Part shown: one piece after another, positions 8,997 through 17,788 of the stretch
How positions within the stretch are numbered: the stretch's first letter is position 1
How the letters are laid out: every line of letters begins with the position of its first letter
Assembly (NCBI GenBank): GCA_943371235.1
Contig: CALRTZ010000008.1
Coordinates: 1-64,000, forward strand
Direction of reading: 5' to 3'
DNA from: CAJBVG01 sp943371235
GTDB taxonomy: Bacteria; Bacteroidota; Bacteroidia; Sphingobacteriales; Sphingobacteriaceae
Length of the DNA stretch: 64,000 nucleotides
The notes under the pieces: model-generated
Told to the model about the DNA's origin: nothing
Seen by the model: the letters and a program-made list of their open reading frames with translations, nothing else
Database searches by the model: none
Position numbers and translations under genes: made by a program

Positions 8997-11099
8997 TTAA
9001 TAAGCTAATAATTCATCAATGGCTACACTTACTTTGTCGGCATTCGGAATCATTGTTTTTTCTAAAGTTGAATTTAATGGAATAGCTGGCAAAGATTCTG
9101 AACCTACTACTTTTACTGGTGCATCTAAATGCTGAAAACATGCTGCAGATATTCTACCTGCAAGTGCTTGGGCAAATGAGTTATGTACAGGTTCTTCTGT
9201 CAATACCAAACATCTACCATTTTTTTGTACCGATGCAAAAACTAGTTCAGTATCTACTGGATGTATGCTTCTTAAATCGACAATTTCTACTTGAGATTTT
9301 AATTGTTTCGATGCATTTTTAGCCCAATACACTCCCATTCCATACGTAATAATGGTTATGGTTTGAGTATGTTCTTCGGTATTCGATTCTTGAACAATTC
9401 TGCCTTTTCCAATCGGGATGATGTAATCTTCATCGGGTTCAATTGTTTTAGCATCTTCGGTGCCTTTTATTTTCGACCAATACAAGCCTTTATGTTCTAA
9501 CATTACTACCGGATTGGGGTCGTAATAAGCTGCTTTCATTAGTCCTTTTAAATCTGCCCCTGTAGATGGGTAACAAATTTTTATCCCACGAATATTTGCT
9601 AAAACAGATTCAACAGATGAAGAATGATAAGGTCCACCACTGCCGTATGCGCCAATTGGAACACGGATAATTGCACTCACTGGCCATTTACCATTTGATA
9701 AATAACAAGAGCGAGAGACTTCCGTAAATAATTGATTTAAGCCTGGCCAAATGTAATCTGCGAATTGTACTTCTACAATTGGTTTTAATCCAACTGCCGA
9801 CATGCCAACGGTACTACCAATAATAAACGCTTCTTGTATGGGAGTATTAAATACTCTATCGTTTCCGAATTTGCTTGCTAGTGTTGCAGCTTCTCTAAAC
9901 ACACCTCCTAACCTCGCTCCCACATCTTGCCCGTATAATAAACATTCCGGATGTTTCTCCATTAATTCTTTTACTGCAAACAAAGCAGAATCTACCATTA
10001 CAGTAGCTTCTTTTCCTTGTGGTTCTCTTTCGCCTTCTTCTTTTGTTACAGGTGTTGGGGCAAAATCATGCGTAAATAAATCTTCCGGACGAGGATCGTC
10101 GGCTAATAAAGCGCGATCGTATTGTAGTTGTACATCTTTACGAACTTTAGCATCTAAAGCATCCAAAATTAACTCTTCAATACCCGAATCTGCAAGTTGT
10201 TTTTTGAATTTTGGAAAAGGGTCGCGTAAAGCAGCCTCCTCCAAATCATCGCGGTACCATTCTTTTCTCACACCAGAAGTATGATGGTTTAATAATGGAA
10301 CTTTTGCATGTATTAAAAATGGGCGACGCTCTGTACGTACTGTTTTTATTACCTCTTCAATGGTTTTGTATGATTCGTAAAAATCTGTTCCATCAATTGA
10401 CCTTACTTCTAAGCCTTTAAATCCTGCAGCATATTCACTCGCATCCATTGCACGAATTTCTTTTGCATTTGCAGAAATATCCCATTCGTTATCTTGTACT
10501 AAATATATAATTGGCAATTTTTTAAGCACTGCCATTTGAAATGCTTCTGCTACTTCTCCTTCTGTAATGCATGCATCGCCTAAAGAACAAACCACAATTG
10601 GCGAATTTTCATCTACTGCTAATAAACCTGTGTTTTCTTTATATTGTATACCTAGTGCTACACCAGTAGTAGGAATTGCTTGCATTCCGGTTGCCGATGA
10701 TTGATGTGGAATTTTAGGCATATCCGGACGATTTAAACTTGGGTGAGAATAATAGGTTCTCCCACCAGAAAAAGGATCGTCGCGTTTAGCTAATAATTGC
10801 AACATTAGCTCATAAGGTTTCATTCCGATGGCCAACAACATAGAATCATCACGATAATAAGCAGATAAATAATCTTGTGCTTTTAATTGTAAACCCATTG
10901 CTAATTGAATGGCTTCGTGACCTCTGGAAGTGGCGTGAACGTACTTTGCAGTTACTTCTTTATTGGCTTCATAAAGCTCTGTGAGTGCTTTCGCAGTACA
11001 CATTAACTCCCAAGCTTTTAATAAGATATCTTCAGAAATTTGACTATTTGGCTGAACAACTGGTACAGGTTCAACTTTCTTTTTGTTTACTCCAAGCAT
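8997..11099 (-). CDS. Fused 2-oxoacid dehydrogenase E1 (alpha-beta), branched-chain type
   Basis: A 700-residue thiamine-diphosphate enzyme in which the E1 alpha subunit (about 1-340) and E1 beta subunit (about 365-700) are one chain. The TPP/Mg motif starts with GDA at 174-176 (CSLGDACITEG) and ends with Asn204 in VQDNEWDIS. Alpha-type SGGRTYYSHPS at 111-121 contains the phosphorylation-loop-like region. The beta half shows EAFIIGSTVGMSAVGLKPIV and the GAYGSGGPYHSSS substrate loop. It would decarboxylate a 2-oxoacid, most likely branched-chain, and pass the acyl group to an E2 lipoyl subunit encoded elsewhere. Fused E1 proteins are common in Bacteroidota. Confidence 0.9.
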   Translation of the reverse strand: MLGVNKKKVEPVPVVQPNSQISEDILLKAWELMCTAKALTELYEANKEVTAKYVHATSRGHEAIQLAMGLQLKAQDYLSAYYRDDSMLLAIGMKPYELMLQLLAKRDDPFSGGRTYYSHPSLNRPDMPKIPHQSSATGMQAIPTTGVALGIQYKENTGLLAVDENSPIVVCSLGDACITEGEVAEAFQMAVLKKLPIIYLVQDNEWDISANAKEIRAMDASEYAAGFKGLEVRSIDGTDFYESYKTIEEVIKTVRTERRPFLIHAKVPLLNHHTSGVRKEWYRDDLEEAALRDPFPKFKKQLADSGIEELILDALDAKVRKDVQLQYDRALLADDPRPEDLFTHDFAPTPVTKEEGEREPQGKEATVMVDSALFAVKELMEKHPECLLYGQDVGARLGGVFREAATLASKFGNDRVFNTPIQEAFIIGSTVGMSAVGLKPIVEVQFADYIWPGLNQLFTEVSRSCYLSNGKWPVSAIIRVPIGAYGSGGPYHSSSVESVLANIRGIKICYPSTGADLKGLMKAAYYDPNPVVMLEHKGLYWSKIKGTEDAKTIEPDEDYIIPIGKGRIVQESNTEEHTQTITIITYGMGVYWAKNASKQLKSQVEIVDLRSIHPVDTELVFASVQKNGRCLVLTEEPVHNSFAQALAGRISAACFQHLDAPVKVVGSESLPAIPLNSTLEKTMIPNADKVSVAIDELLAY

Positions 11100-11236
11100 A
11101 TTTTACAAAAGTCTCAAATATAAGAAAAGTATTTTAATAGCAGGGAGAAGAGAGCTGGGAACAATTGAGCAAGGATTTGGGAGTGTAAAGCAAGAATCGG
11201 GGTGCTCGTTATAGCGAGCACAATTTTGAATCCGAT

Positions 11237-11264
11237 ACTAGTGACTAGTTACTAGTGACTAGTA
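11237..11264. repeat. Heptamer array, ACTAGTG family (4 units), with degenerate array upstream
   Basis: Four units in a row: ACTAGTG, ACTAGTT, ACTAGTG, ACTAGTA. The crotonase stop codon (11268-11266) follows after one base. The preceding stretch 11139-11200 is a decayed period-7 series rich in GAGCAAG-like and GGG-containing words. A 6-bp hairpin (TGCTCG with CGAGCA) sits at 11203-11220. There is no gene in the gap 11100-11265. Confidence 0.75.
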
Positions 11265-11265
11265 T

Positions 11266-12021
11266 CTATTTCCCTTTAAACTTATTAATTGCATTTACTG
11301 TAAAGTCAGATAGGACGAGCTTTCCGCTCATTTCTGCTCTTTCAATTAACAAGGTATCCCAATGGTCGGTTCCTTGCCACGCTGCTTTTTTGAGTAGCAT
11401 CATTGCTTCCGGGTTTGAAGTCGATAATCGATGTGCTAATTCACCTACAGCTTTGTCTAATTCATGAAGCTCTTCAAATATTTCGGCAAACAAGCCTTTT
11501 TCTTTTGCCCAAGTTGCAGTTTGCCATTCGGTTGCATTAATGGCTAATTGGCAAAATGCAGAAGATCCAACTTTTCTCTCCACAGCAGGGCCTACCACAA
11601 AAGGACCAATTCCTACAGCTAATTCGCTCAGTTTAACAGATGCTGAAGTGGATGCTAATGTATAATCGGCAGCAGATGCAATTCCTACTCCGCCTCCAAC
11701 TGCTTTACCTTGCACTCTGGCTATCACAAACTTTGGCGCTTTACGCATGGCATTAATTACTCCCGCAAAACCTGAAAAGAATTTCTTACCTGTTTCTAAG
11801 TCTTTAATTGAAATTAATTCATCAAAACTCGCACCTGCACAAAATGCTTTCTCACCTTCACTTTGCAATACAATAACTTTAGCATCTGCATTTGCTCCCA
11901 TTAATTCAATTTCTGAAGCTAAGGTTCTCAGTATTTCTCCAGGCAAAGAATTACTCTGTGGATGAAAAAATGTAATAGTACCTATACCGTCGTTGATGCT
12001 TGATTTTACGAATGCCTCCAT
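11266..12021 (-). CDS. Enoyl-CoA hydratase/isomerase family protein
   Basis: A 251-residue crotonase-fold protein when started at ATG 12021-12019. A longer frame to 12093 exists, but its extra 24 residues are translated from a heptamer array (repeating SQFTI) and should be left out. The oxyanion-hole segments are FCAGASFDE (60-68) and GKAVGGGVGIASAADY (105-120). Glu133 in LSELAVGIG aligns with one of the two catalytic glutamates of enoyl-CoA hydratase; the second is not obvious. It could supply the 2,3-dehydroadipyl-CoA hydratase (PaaF) step missing from the paa set, but it could equally serve branched-chain degradation beside the E1 gene. Confidence 0.85.
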   Translation of the reverse strand: MEAFVKSSINDGIGTITFFHPQSNSLPGEILRTLASEIELMGANADAKVIVLQSEGEKAFCAGASFDELISIKDLETGKKFFSGFAGVINAMRKAPKFVIARVQGKAVGGGVGIASAADYTLASTSASVKLSELAVGIGPFVVGPAVERKVGSSAFCQLAINATEWQTATWAKEKGLFAEIFEELHELDKAVGELAHRLSTSNPEAMMLLKKAAWQGTDHWDTLLIERAEMSGKLVLSDFTVNAINKFKGK

Positions 12022-12023
12022 TT

Positions 12024-12058
12024 GAATTGTGAATTGTGAATTGTGAATTGTGAATTGT
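12024..12058. repeat. Heptamer array, GAATTGT x5 (left arm of inverted pair)
   Basis: Five exact copies of GAATTGT on the plus strand, beginning 2 bp upstream of the crotonase ATG. The complementary strand is free of stop triplets, which is why a false N-terminal extension of that gene stays open. It pairs with the inverted array at 12148-12182 across 89 bp. Confidence 0.9.
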
Positions 12059-12147
12059 GAATGAGGGCAAATATACAAATTTTGAATATTCAATCATAAA
12101 TCAAACACAACTTATACTTCAATCATCACATCACATAAGGTAGCACG

Positions 12148-12182
12148 CAATTCACAATTTACAATTCACAATTCACAATTTA
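12148..12182. repeat. Heptamer array, CAATTCA x5 (right arm of inverted pair)
   Basis: Five units: CAATTCA, CAATTTA, CAATTCA, CAATTCA, CAATTTA. They are the reverse complement of the 12024-12058 array. The TAA stop of the TonB receptor gene (12182-12180) is inside the last unit. Confidence 0.9.
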
Positions 12183-14546
12183 AAAAGTCATTCTAAACAT
12201 AGGTACCGGAAAAAAGCCTTGTTGGTATTCGGTTACAATGCTATTGGTTTCGGGGTTATAACTTTGGCGAAATACATTTTTATTATTTGTTAAATTCTGA
12301 AAATCTACAGCAAATTCCATGGTACTTTTTTTCATTTCTTTGCGGTATGAGAATTTAAAATCGGTACGAAAGTATGGATCTTGTCTTTCAGAATATGCTC
12401 TATTATTATCATAAACTGCTTCTTTTGCAAGAGATGATGCTGCAAAATCAATAGGAGTTAAATACCTACCACCCGATTGAGTAACTTTTAAATTTAGGGT
12501 TAACACATCGCCTTTTGTACCTAATTTAAATTCTTTACCCAATAAAGCATTTACTACATAATTTGTATTAAAAGCGGTATTACGTTCTATGCCATCACTA
12601 CCCTTGTATTTGGAATCAAATACTGATGTAGTTAATAAATAATAAAACCCTTTATTAAAAAATCTTTCTAAAGTTAATTCAACTCCGATGTTTGTGGCAT
12701 TGCCATTATTTACTAAACTATCAACATTCGAAGGTGCAAAATCAGAACCAATATTCGCTGCAGAAAACGAACTTGAATTTTGTGTTACGGGTATGTTGTA
12801 TAACGATTGATAGTAGCTTTCCAATTTTATACGTGTGTATTCAGTAATCGATAAATCGTATGCTAATACATAATGATTACTGTAGGTAAAATCTAAATCT
12901 TTGTTTGTATAAACAATGCCATTAGGAGTTGGAGTAATTACATAGTATGAATAAATATTTTGTGCTTGTGCATGCAGGCCATACGCTAATGAAAGCGAAG
13001 AACGAGCATCCACTAAATATTTTAAACCTACTCTTGGTTCTACAGAAGTTGCTTTTGATAAAGAGTGATATTGGTTATGAATACCCGTGTTTATTGAAAG
13101 TTTTTGAGTAAACCTATGTTTCCATTGTGCATAGGTTTGCATTAAATAATTATCATCTTTAATATCAACTCGCACTCTTTTGGTTGTTCCATTTATTATT
13201 CTTGCATTATACAAATCAAATTGTAACAAATCATTCATCATCCCAAATTGTAAAGTGTTTTTAGCATTTATTTTATAAGATACAATTGCATTTGCACTCC
13301 ATTTATTTGTATTTAATTTTGATTCGCCACTTGGGAATTCTTCACGAGTAATGTAGCTAATCGAATCACCGTTAAATTGCTCGGCTGTAGTGGTTAATCC
13401 TGCTGTAATTTTTATATTTATTTTTGAATTTAGTTGATGATCAAATGTAAGTCCTGTAATGCTTGTGGCATATTTAACTTTAGTATTTGTATTAGCAGAA
13501 CCATATAAATCAGTTTGTGTGGTATCTACTTCGTTTCCTAAAAAATTAACTTTACTATTTCCTGCAATTCCGAAAATACTAAGTTTAGATTTAGCATTTA
13601 GCGGAATAAAAACTTTATAGTTTACATCTTGATAATCTGGGATAGCAGAACCTGTACCAAAATTAATTCCCATAGCTTTAAATACTCCTAATGTAGAGTA
13701 TCTGTAATTCACCAAATAGGAGGCTTTAGATTTTTTAGAGAATGGGCCTTCGGCACCAAATTCAAAACCATTAAAACCTATCTGACCAACAAATTCAGAT
13801 TTATCAGCATTACCATTTCTAAGTTTTAAATCGAATACCCCAGCAGTTGCATTTCCATATTGTGCAGGGAATGCGCCCGTCATAAAATCACTCTTATCTA
13901 AATTATTATTATTTAACATGCTTACAGGACCACCGGTGCTCGAAAGTGCACCAAAATGATTAGGGTTCGGGATGTTTAATCCTTCCATTTGCCATAACAT
14001 TCCTTCTGGTGAATTACCGCGCACTACAATATCATTTCGCGAATCGTTTGCTCCACTTACACCAGCAAAATTCGCCGCCATTCTAGATGGATCGCCTAAT
14101 GCTCCGGCATATTTTTTGGTATCTTCTAAATTAAACGAACGAGAACTTACGGTACTCATTTCATTATTCGTACTTATCTTATCTGAAGATCTTTTATAAA
14201 CAATTTCAACTTCATTTATTTTATTTACCTTCTCCACTAAATTTACGTTTAGCTCTACTTCTTTCCCGGTAGTTACTAAAACATTGCTTATTACTTGATC
14301 TTCGTATCCTAAATAAGAAATTTTAAACGATTGCCTACCTACTGGTATTTTTGTCAATCTGAAGTATCCGTTGGCATCTGAGACTGTGCCTACAACAGTT
14401 GTAGCGTTTAATAAAATTACATTTACTCCTGGCAATACGCTCTTAGAAGCATCGTCTGTAATTCTACCTTTTACTGTTTGTGTTGATTGTGCTGAGGTTG
14501 CGGTATACAGCAACGTCAATATAAAAGTAAAAATCTTGGTTCTCAT
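12180..14546 (-). CDS. TonB-dependent receptor with carboxypeptidase-like regulatory domain
   Basis: A 788-residue outer-membrane transporter. Residues 1-19 form a signal peptide. A CarboxypepD_reg/CNA-B-like domain (about 24-103, VKGRITDDASKSVLPGVNV to KEVELNVNLVEK) is followed by the plug (about 115-235) and a beta-barrel ending in a C-terminal phenylalanine (PMFRMTF). No SusD partner is adjacent, so it may not be a glycan importer; the ligand is unknown. Two perfect Crp/Fnr-type boxes lie upstream, and the regulator gene itself is next, which suggests it is a regulated transporter. The stop codon lies within a heptamer array. Confidence 0.93.
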   Translation of the reverse strand: MRTKIFTFILTLLYTATSAQSTQTVKGRITDDASKSVLPGVNVILLNATTVVGTVSDANGYFRLTKIPVGRQSFKISYLGYEDQVISNVLVTTGKEVELNVNLVEKVNKINEVEIVYKRSSDKISTNNEMSTVSSRSFNLEDTKKYAGALGDPSRMAANFAGVSGANDSRNDIVVRGNSPEGMLWQMEGLNIPNPNHFGALSSTGGPVSMLNNNNLDKSDFMTGAFPAQYGNATAGVFDLKLRNGNADKSEFVGQIGFNGFEFGAEGPFSKKSKASYLVNYRYSTLGVFKAMGINFGTGSAIPDYQDVNYKVFIPLNAKSKLSIFGIAGNSKVNFLGNEVDTTQTDLYGSANTNTKVKYATSITGLTFDHQLNSKINIKITAGLTTTAEQFNGDSISYITREEFPSGESKLNTNKWSANAIVSYKINAKNTLQFGMMNDLLQFDLYNARIINGTTKRVRVDIKDDNYLMQTYAQWKHRFTQKLSINTGIHNQYHSLSKATSVEPRVGLKYLVDARSSLSLAYGLHAQAQNIYSYYVITPTPNGIVYTNKDLDFTYSNHYVLAYDLSITEYTRIKLESYYQSLYNIPVTQNSSSFSAANIGSDFAPSNVDSLVNNGNATNIGVELTLERFFNKGFYYLLTTSVFDSKYKGSDGIERNTAFNTNYVVNALLGKEFKLGTKGDVLTLNLKVTQSGGRYLTPIDFAASSLAKEAVYDNNRAYSERQDPYFRTDFKFSYRKEMKKSTMEFAVDFQNLTNNKNVFRQSYNPETNSIVTEYQQGFFPVPMFRMTF

Positions 14547-14565
14547 ATTTGTTTAGTTTACAAAA

Positions 14566-14573
14566 CAAAGATG
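14566..14573 (-). promoter_or_regulatory. Candidate -7 element for the TonB receptor gene
   Basis: On the minus strand CATCTTTG matches the Bacteroidota -7 consensus TAnnTTTG at all but its first base. Transcription would begin near 14559. That places the centre of the nearer TTGAT-N4-ATCAA box about 43 bp upstream, close to the class II activator position. There is no good -33 element, as expected for an activator-dependent promoter. Confidence 0.4.
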
Positions 14574-14594
14574 GGCTCAATAAAAATAGTTTTC

Positions 14595-14610
14595 ATTGAT
14601 TTGAATCAAT
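14595..14610. promoter_or_regulatory. Crp/Fnr-type operator box 1
   Basis: A perfect palindrome ATTGATT-TG-AATCAAT that contains TTGAT-N4-ATCAA exactly, the core consensus of FNR-class regulators. It lies 49 bp upstream of the TonB receptor start and downstream of a Crp/Fnr family gene. Confidence 0.7.
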
Positions 14611-14630
14611 ATGAACGTAACAATTCTATT

Positions 14631-14648
14631 TCTTGATTTGGATCAAGA
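14631..14648. promoter_or_regulatory. Crp/Fnr-type operator box 2
   Basis: A second perfect box, TCTTGAT-TTGG-ATCAAGA, with 7-bp arms around N4, centred 37 bp from box 1. It ends 6 bp before the stop codon of the regulator gene. Two matches to the same consensus within 54 bp argue for a real binding region. Confidence 0.7.
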
Positions 14649-14653
14649 TAAAC

Positions 14654-15235
14654 TTAATTTGAGTTTAATAATCGTTTGCGAATTCGGCTTAATGCCTCAG
14701 GAGTTACCCCTAAATACGAGGCAATCATGTATTGAGGCACACGTTGTAATAGATCGGGTCTGTTTTTTGAAAACTTTACATATCGTTGTTCTGGCGATTC
14801 GAACAACAATGCGTTGTTGCGTAATGATATTTGTGTAAACAGAAATTCGGCCATTAAGCGACCGAATTTCTGAAAATTCTTCACCTTATCATACAATATT
14901 TGTACTGTTTGATAATCTAACAATACCAATTCACAATCTTCGAGTGTTTCGATGTATAATTTACCTGGTACTCTCAATAAGAAGCTACTATAATCGGAGC
15001 AATATTCATTCTGAGAAAAAAATGCTTCGATGTATTCCTTGCCATCAATGAAATGATAACACTTCATCAAGCCTTTATTTACAAAGGTTACATCGTTACA
15101 AATTTCGCCTTCCGAATGTAATTTTTCACCCTTTGCTAATTTTACCACACGAAGATTTGGCTCCAACAAAGTCCATTCCTCATCACTGAGCGGAATGAAG
15201 TTTTCGTAAAATTGTCGAACCTGATTGAGTTGCAT
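14654..15235 (-). CDS. Crp/Fnr family transcriptional regulator
   Basis: A 193-residue regulator with an N-terminal cyclic-nucleotide-binding-like beta-roll (about 20-110), a dimerisation helix (about 112-142) and a C-terminal winged helix. The recognition helix reads VTPEALSRIRKRLL (177-190) with Glu180, Ser183 and Arg184 spaced as the E--SR motif that FNR uses to read TTGAT. Two perfect TTGAT-N4-ATCAA sites follow the gene. The cysteines (46, 59, 79, 101) are not arranged like the FNR iron-sulfur ligands, so oxygen sensing by that route is unlikely; the signal is unknown. It may control the TonB receptor and possibly itself or paaZ. Confidence 0.88.
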   Translation of the reverse strand: MQLNQVRQFYENFIPLSDEEWTLLEPNLRVVKLAKGEKLHSEGEICNDVTFVNKGLMKCYHFIDGKEYIEAFFSQNEYCSDYSSFLLRVPGKLYIETLEDCELVLLDYQTVQILYDKVKNFQKFGRLMAEFLFTQISLRNNALLFESPEQRYVKFSKNRPDLLQRVPQYMIASYLGVTPEALSRIRKRLLNSN

Positions 15236-15265
15236 TTTTATGAATTGTGAGTTCTGAAATAATTA

Positions 15266-15307
15266 GTACACTGTACTTAGTACACTGTACAACATACATT
15301 GTACTAA
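15266..15307. repeat. Heptamer array, GTACATT family (6 units)
   Basis: Units GTACACT, GTACTTA, GTACACT, GTACAAC, ATACATT, GTACTAA. The TAG stop of paaZ (15306-15304) is inside the last unit. The block GTACAAC-ATACATT recurs with small changes at 22537-22550 and 53830-53843. Two TGAATTG-type units precede it at 15241-15254. Confidence 0.85.
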
Positions 15308-17352
15308 TTTTGGTTACGTTTCTTCACCATCGTTAGAATAGTAGCAATTGCAACCGTTTCGCCTGTTTCGTCGTACACGTCTACTAAAAATTTAACAATA
15401 CCTTTTGCAACATCGTCATCCGATCGTTTTTCTTGATCAACTTTTTCTTTAACTGATAATTTAACGCCAATGGTTGCACCGGGATAAACAGGTTTCGTAA
15501 ACCTACATTCTTCTAAGCCGTAGTTTAATAATACCGGTCCTTTTTTAGCATCCACAAATAAACCTGCTGCAGCTGATAAAATAAAATAACCATGTGCTAC
15601 TCTACCTTCGAAAATTGTTCCATCTAAAGAAGTAGCATCTGTATGTGCATAAAAATGATCCCAACTTACGTTCGAGAAATTTACAATATCAGCTTCTGTA
15701 ACAGTACGTTTTGCAGTAATAACTGTTTCTCCAACTTCAATATCTTCAAAATATTTACGGAACACATGTACCTCTTTTTCTTTGTACTCAGATCCGTATT
15801 GATATTGATTGGTAACAGCTGTTAAGGTTGTAGGCGAACCTTGTATGGCTGTGCGTTGCATGTAATGTAATACTCCACGTTTACCACCCATTTCTTCTCC
15901 ACCTCCTGCTCTACCTGGGCCTCCGTGTGTAAGCAATGGCATAGGCGAACCATGACCAGTACTTTCCTTTGCACAATCTGCATTTAACACTAAAATTCTT
16001 CCGTGGTGTGAAGCTGCTCCAATAACAAAATCTCTTGCCACTTTATTGTCGGCAGTTACTATCGAACAAACCAACGATCCTTTGCCAAGTTTTGTCAATT
16101 CAATTGCTTCTTCTAAGGTATCATAAGGTAAAATTGTACTCACCGGACCAAAGGCTTCGATGTTATGGCAATCTAAATTTTTAAAGGGGTCTTTATTTAA
16201 GAATAATATAGGCGACATAAACGAGCCTTTATTTACATCGGCTCCCATCACTTCTACTTTATCTAAATTACCAAACACAATTTCTTGTGTTTTCATTAAT
16301 AGTTTTACATTTTCAATTACGTCATTCAACTGATCTTTACCTGCCAAAGCTCCCATGCGCACACCTTCCACATTCGGATCGCCAATAGAAGTTTTTGCTA
16401 ATCGTTTTCCTACTTCAATTTGTACATCTTCTACAAATGCTGATGGTACAATAATTCTACGAACTGCTGTACATTTTTGTCCGGCTTTTATGGTAATTTC
16501 TTTTGTTACTTCTTTCACAAAAAGTTCGAACTCTGGAGTTCCTGGTTTTGCATCGGGTCCTAATACACTTGCATTTAAAGAATCCGCCTCTAAATTAAAA
16601 GGAACCGATTCTGAAATAATGCGTGGATGTGCTTTTAATTTCATACCTGTACTAGCAGAACCCGTAAAGGTTACCACGTCTTGATTGGTTACCGATTCTA
16701 AAATTCCATTAGCCGAACCACAAATTAATTGCAAGGCACCTTCTGGTAATATGTTAGATTTTACGATTTCTTTTACTACTACTTCTGTTAAAAATGAAGT
16801 TACGGTTGCAGGTTTTACAATAGCTGGCACACCAGCTAATAAGTTTACTGCAATTTTTTCTAACATCCCCCAAACTGGAAAGTTATATGCGTTAATGTGT
16901 ATTGCAACCCCTTCTTTTGGTACACAAATATGGTGACCAATAAATGTTCCATTTTTAGAAAGTTTTGCAGCTTCCCCATCCACATAATAGGTTTCATCTG
17001 GGAATTGGCGACGTAAACTTGCGTATGCAAATAAATTCCCAATACCACCTTCAATATCTATCCAACTATCAATTCTAGTTGCACCTGTTGCCCAACTAAT
17101 TTTGTAAAAATCTTCTTTTTTAGAATTCAGATGCATGGCTAATGCTTTCAACATTCTACCACGTTCATGAAATGTCATTTTACGCAATGCCGGTCCACCA
17201 ACTTTACGAGCATAATCTAACATAATGGTAAAATCTAAACCCGAACTGTCTGCTTCGTATATAGCTTCGCCAGTAATTGAATTGTATAATGTTGTTGCTT
17301 TGCCACTTCCTTCGACCCATTTGCCTGCGGCATAGTTTTGTAATTTTTGCAT
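15304..17352 (-). CDS. paaZ: Bifunctional oxepin-CoA hydrolase / semialdehyde dehydrogenase
   Basis: A 682-residue two-domain enzyme that opens the oxepin-CoA ring and oxidises the resulting semialdehyde in aerobic phenylacetate degradation. The N-terminal aldehyde dehydrogenase domain (1 to about 520) has FTGSASTG (229-236), Glu255 in FNLEAD and nucleophile Cys294 in GQKCTAVRR, close to the E256/C295 pair I know from E. coli PaaZ. The C-terminal MaoC-like hydratase domain (about 540-682) has HFYAHTDATSLDG and GRVAHGYF. Length matches the family. It is the last gene of the minus-strand paa run, separated by 18 bp from the YciI-like gene. The stop lies in a heptamer array. Confidence 0.95.
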   Translation of the reverse strand: MQKLQNYAAGKWVEGSGKATTLYNSITGEAIYEADSSGLDFTIMLDYARKVGGPALRKMTFHERGRMLKALAMHLNSKKEDFYKISWATGATRIDSWIDIEGGIGNLFAYASLRRQFPDETYYVDGEAAKLSKNGTFIGHHICVPKEGVAIHINAYNFPVWGMLEKIAVNLLAGVPAIVKPATVTSFLTEVVVKEIVKSNILPEGALQLICGSANGILESVTNQDVVTFTGSASTGMKLKAHPRIISESVPFNLEADSLNASVLGPDAKPGTPEFELFVKEVTKEITIKAGQKCTAVRRIIVPSAFVEDVQIEVGKRLAKTSIGDPNVEGVRMGALAGKDQLNDVIENVKLLMKTQEIVFGNLDKVEVMGADVNKGSFMSPILFLNKDPFKNLDCHNIEAFGPVSTILPYDTLEEAIELTKLGKGSLVCSIVTADNKVARDFVIGAASHHGRILVLNADCAKESTGHGSPMPLLTHGGPGRAGGGEEMGGKRGVLHYMQRTAIQGSPTTLTAVTNQYQYGSEYKEKEVHVFRKYFEDIEVGETVITAKRTVTEADIVNFSNVSWDHFYAHTDATSLDGTIFEGRVAHGYFILSAAAGLFVDAKKGPVLLNYGLEECRFTKPVYPGATIGVKLSVKEKVDQEKRSDDDVAKGIVKFLVDVYDETGETVAIATILTMVKKRNQN

Positions 17353-17370
17353 ACTAATTTAAATTGAAAA

Positions 17371-17787
17371 TTATGGTAATGTAATTGTTCCACTTTTTGT
17401 ATACCATTGATGGTACTCTGCAATTAAACGGCCTGCTTTAATTGCTGGATCTTCTTCTAATCTTATTCTAGCATCGTCTGTTTCCGTAGTATTTAATACT
17501 AATATACCTCGTATGTCTTGATCATTTTTTAATGGACCTGCCATTATTAAAAAACCTTCTTCTGCAAGGCGCGCTAAAAACTCTAAATGACCTTTTTGTA
17601 TTTCTGCAGCTATTTCTTCTGATTGATCTCTTGTTGGACCAGATTTTAAGAAAACCAAAATATAGGTTTTCATTTCAGCCTCATTTGAAATTGATGGTTT
17701 CTGTGCGGTAACAATTCTCTTGCTTTGGGCGTTTGAATTAAGTGCCAATGCTGCAAATAAAAAAATTAAAAGGATTATGCGTTTCAT
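17371..17787 (-). CDS. Secreted YciI-like protein
   Basis: A 138-residue protein with an N-terminal signal peptide (residues 1-20, MKRIILLIFLFAALALNSNA) and a YCII/dimeric alpha-beta barrel-like domain: YILVFLKSGPTRDQ (42-55), the central EIQKGHLEFLARLAEEG, LIMAGPLKNDQDIRGILVL and a C-terminal DDARIRLEEDPAIKAG segment. YciI-like proteins are small, poorly defined enzymes that are usually cytoplasmic. A secreted one inside a paa operon is unusual. It starts 1 bp after the paaY stop. The role is unknown. Confidence 0.8.
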   Translation of the reverse strand: MKRIILLIFLFAALALNSNAQSKRIVTAQKPSISNEAEMKTYILVFLKSGPTRDQSEEIAAEIQKGHLEFLARLAEEGFLIMAGPLKNDQDIRGILVLNTTETDDARIRLEEDPAIKAGRLIAEYHQWYTKSGTITLP

Positions 17788-17788
17788 A

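Noticed and set aside
9802..10284. Serine-rich 160-codon frame opposite the E1 gene
   Set aside because: It is a shadow of the E1 beta domain on the other strand, without start signals or domain.
14654..15235. Oxygen-sensing FNR
   Set aside because: The four cysteines are not spaced as the FNR cluster ligands and the usual N-terminal cysteine group is missing; only the DNA-reading motif agrees.
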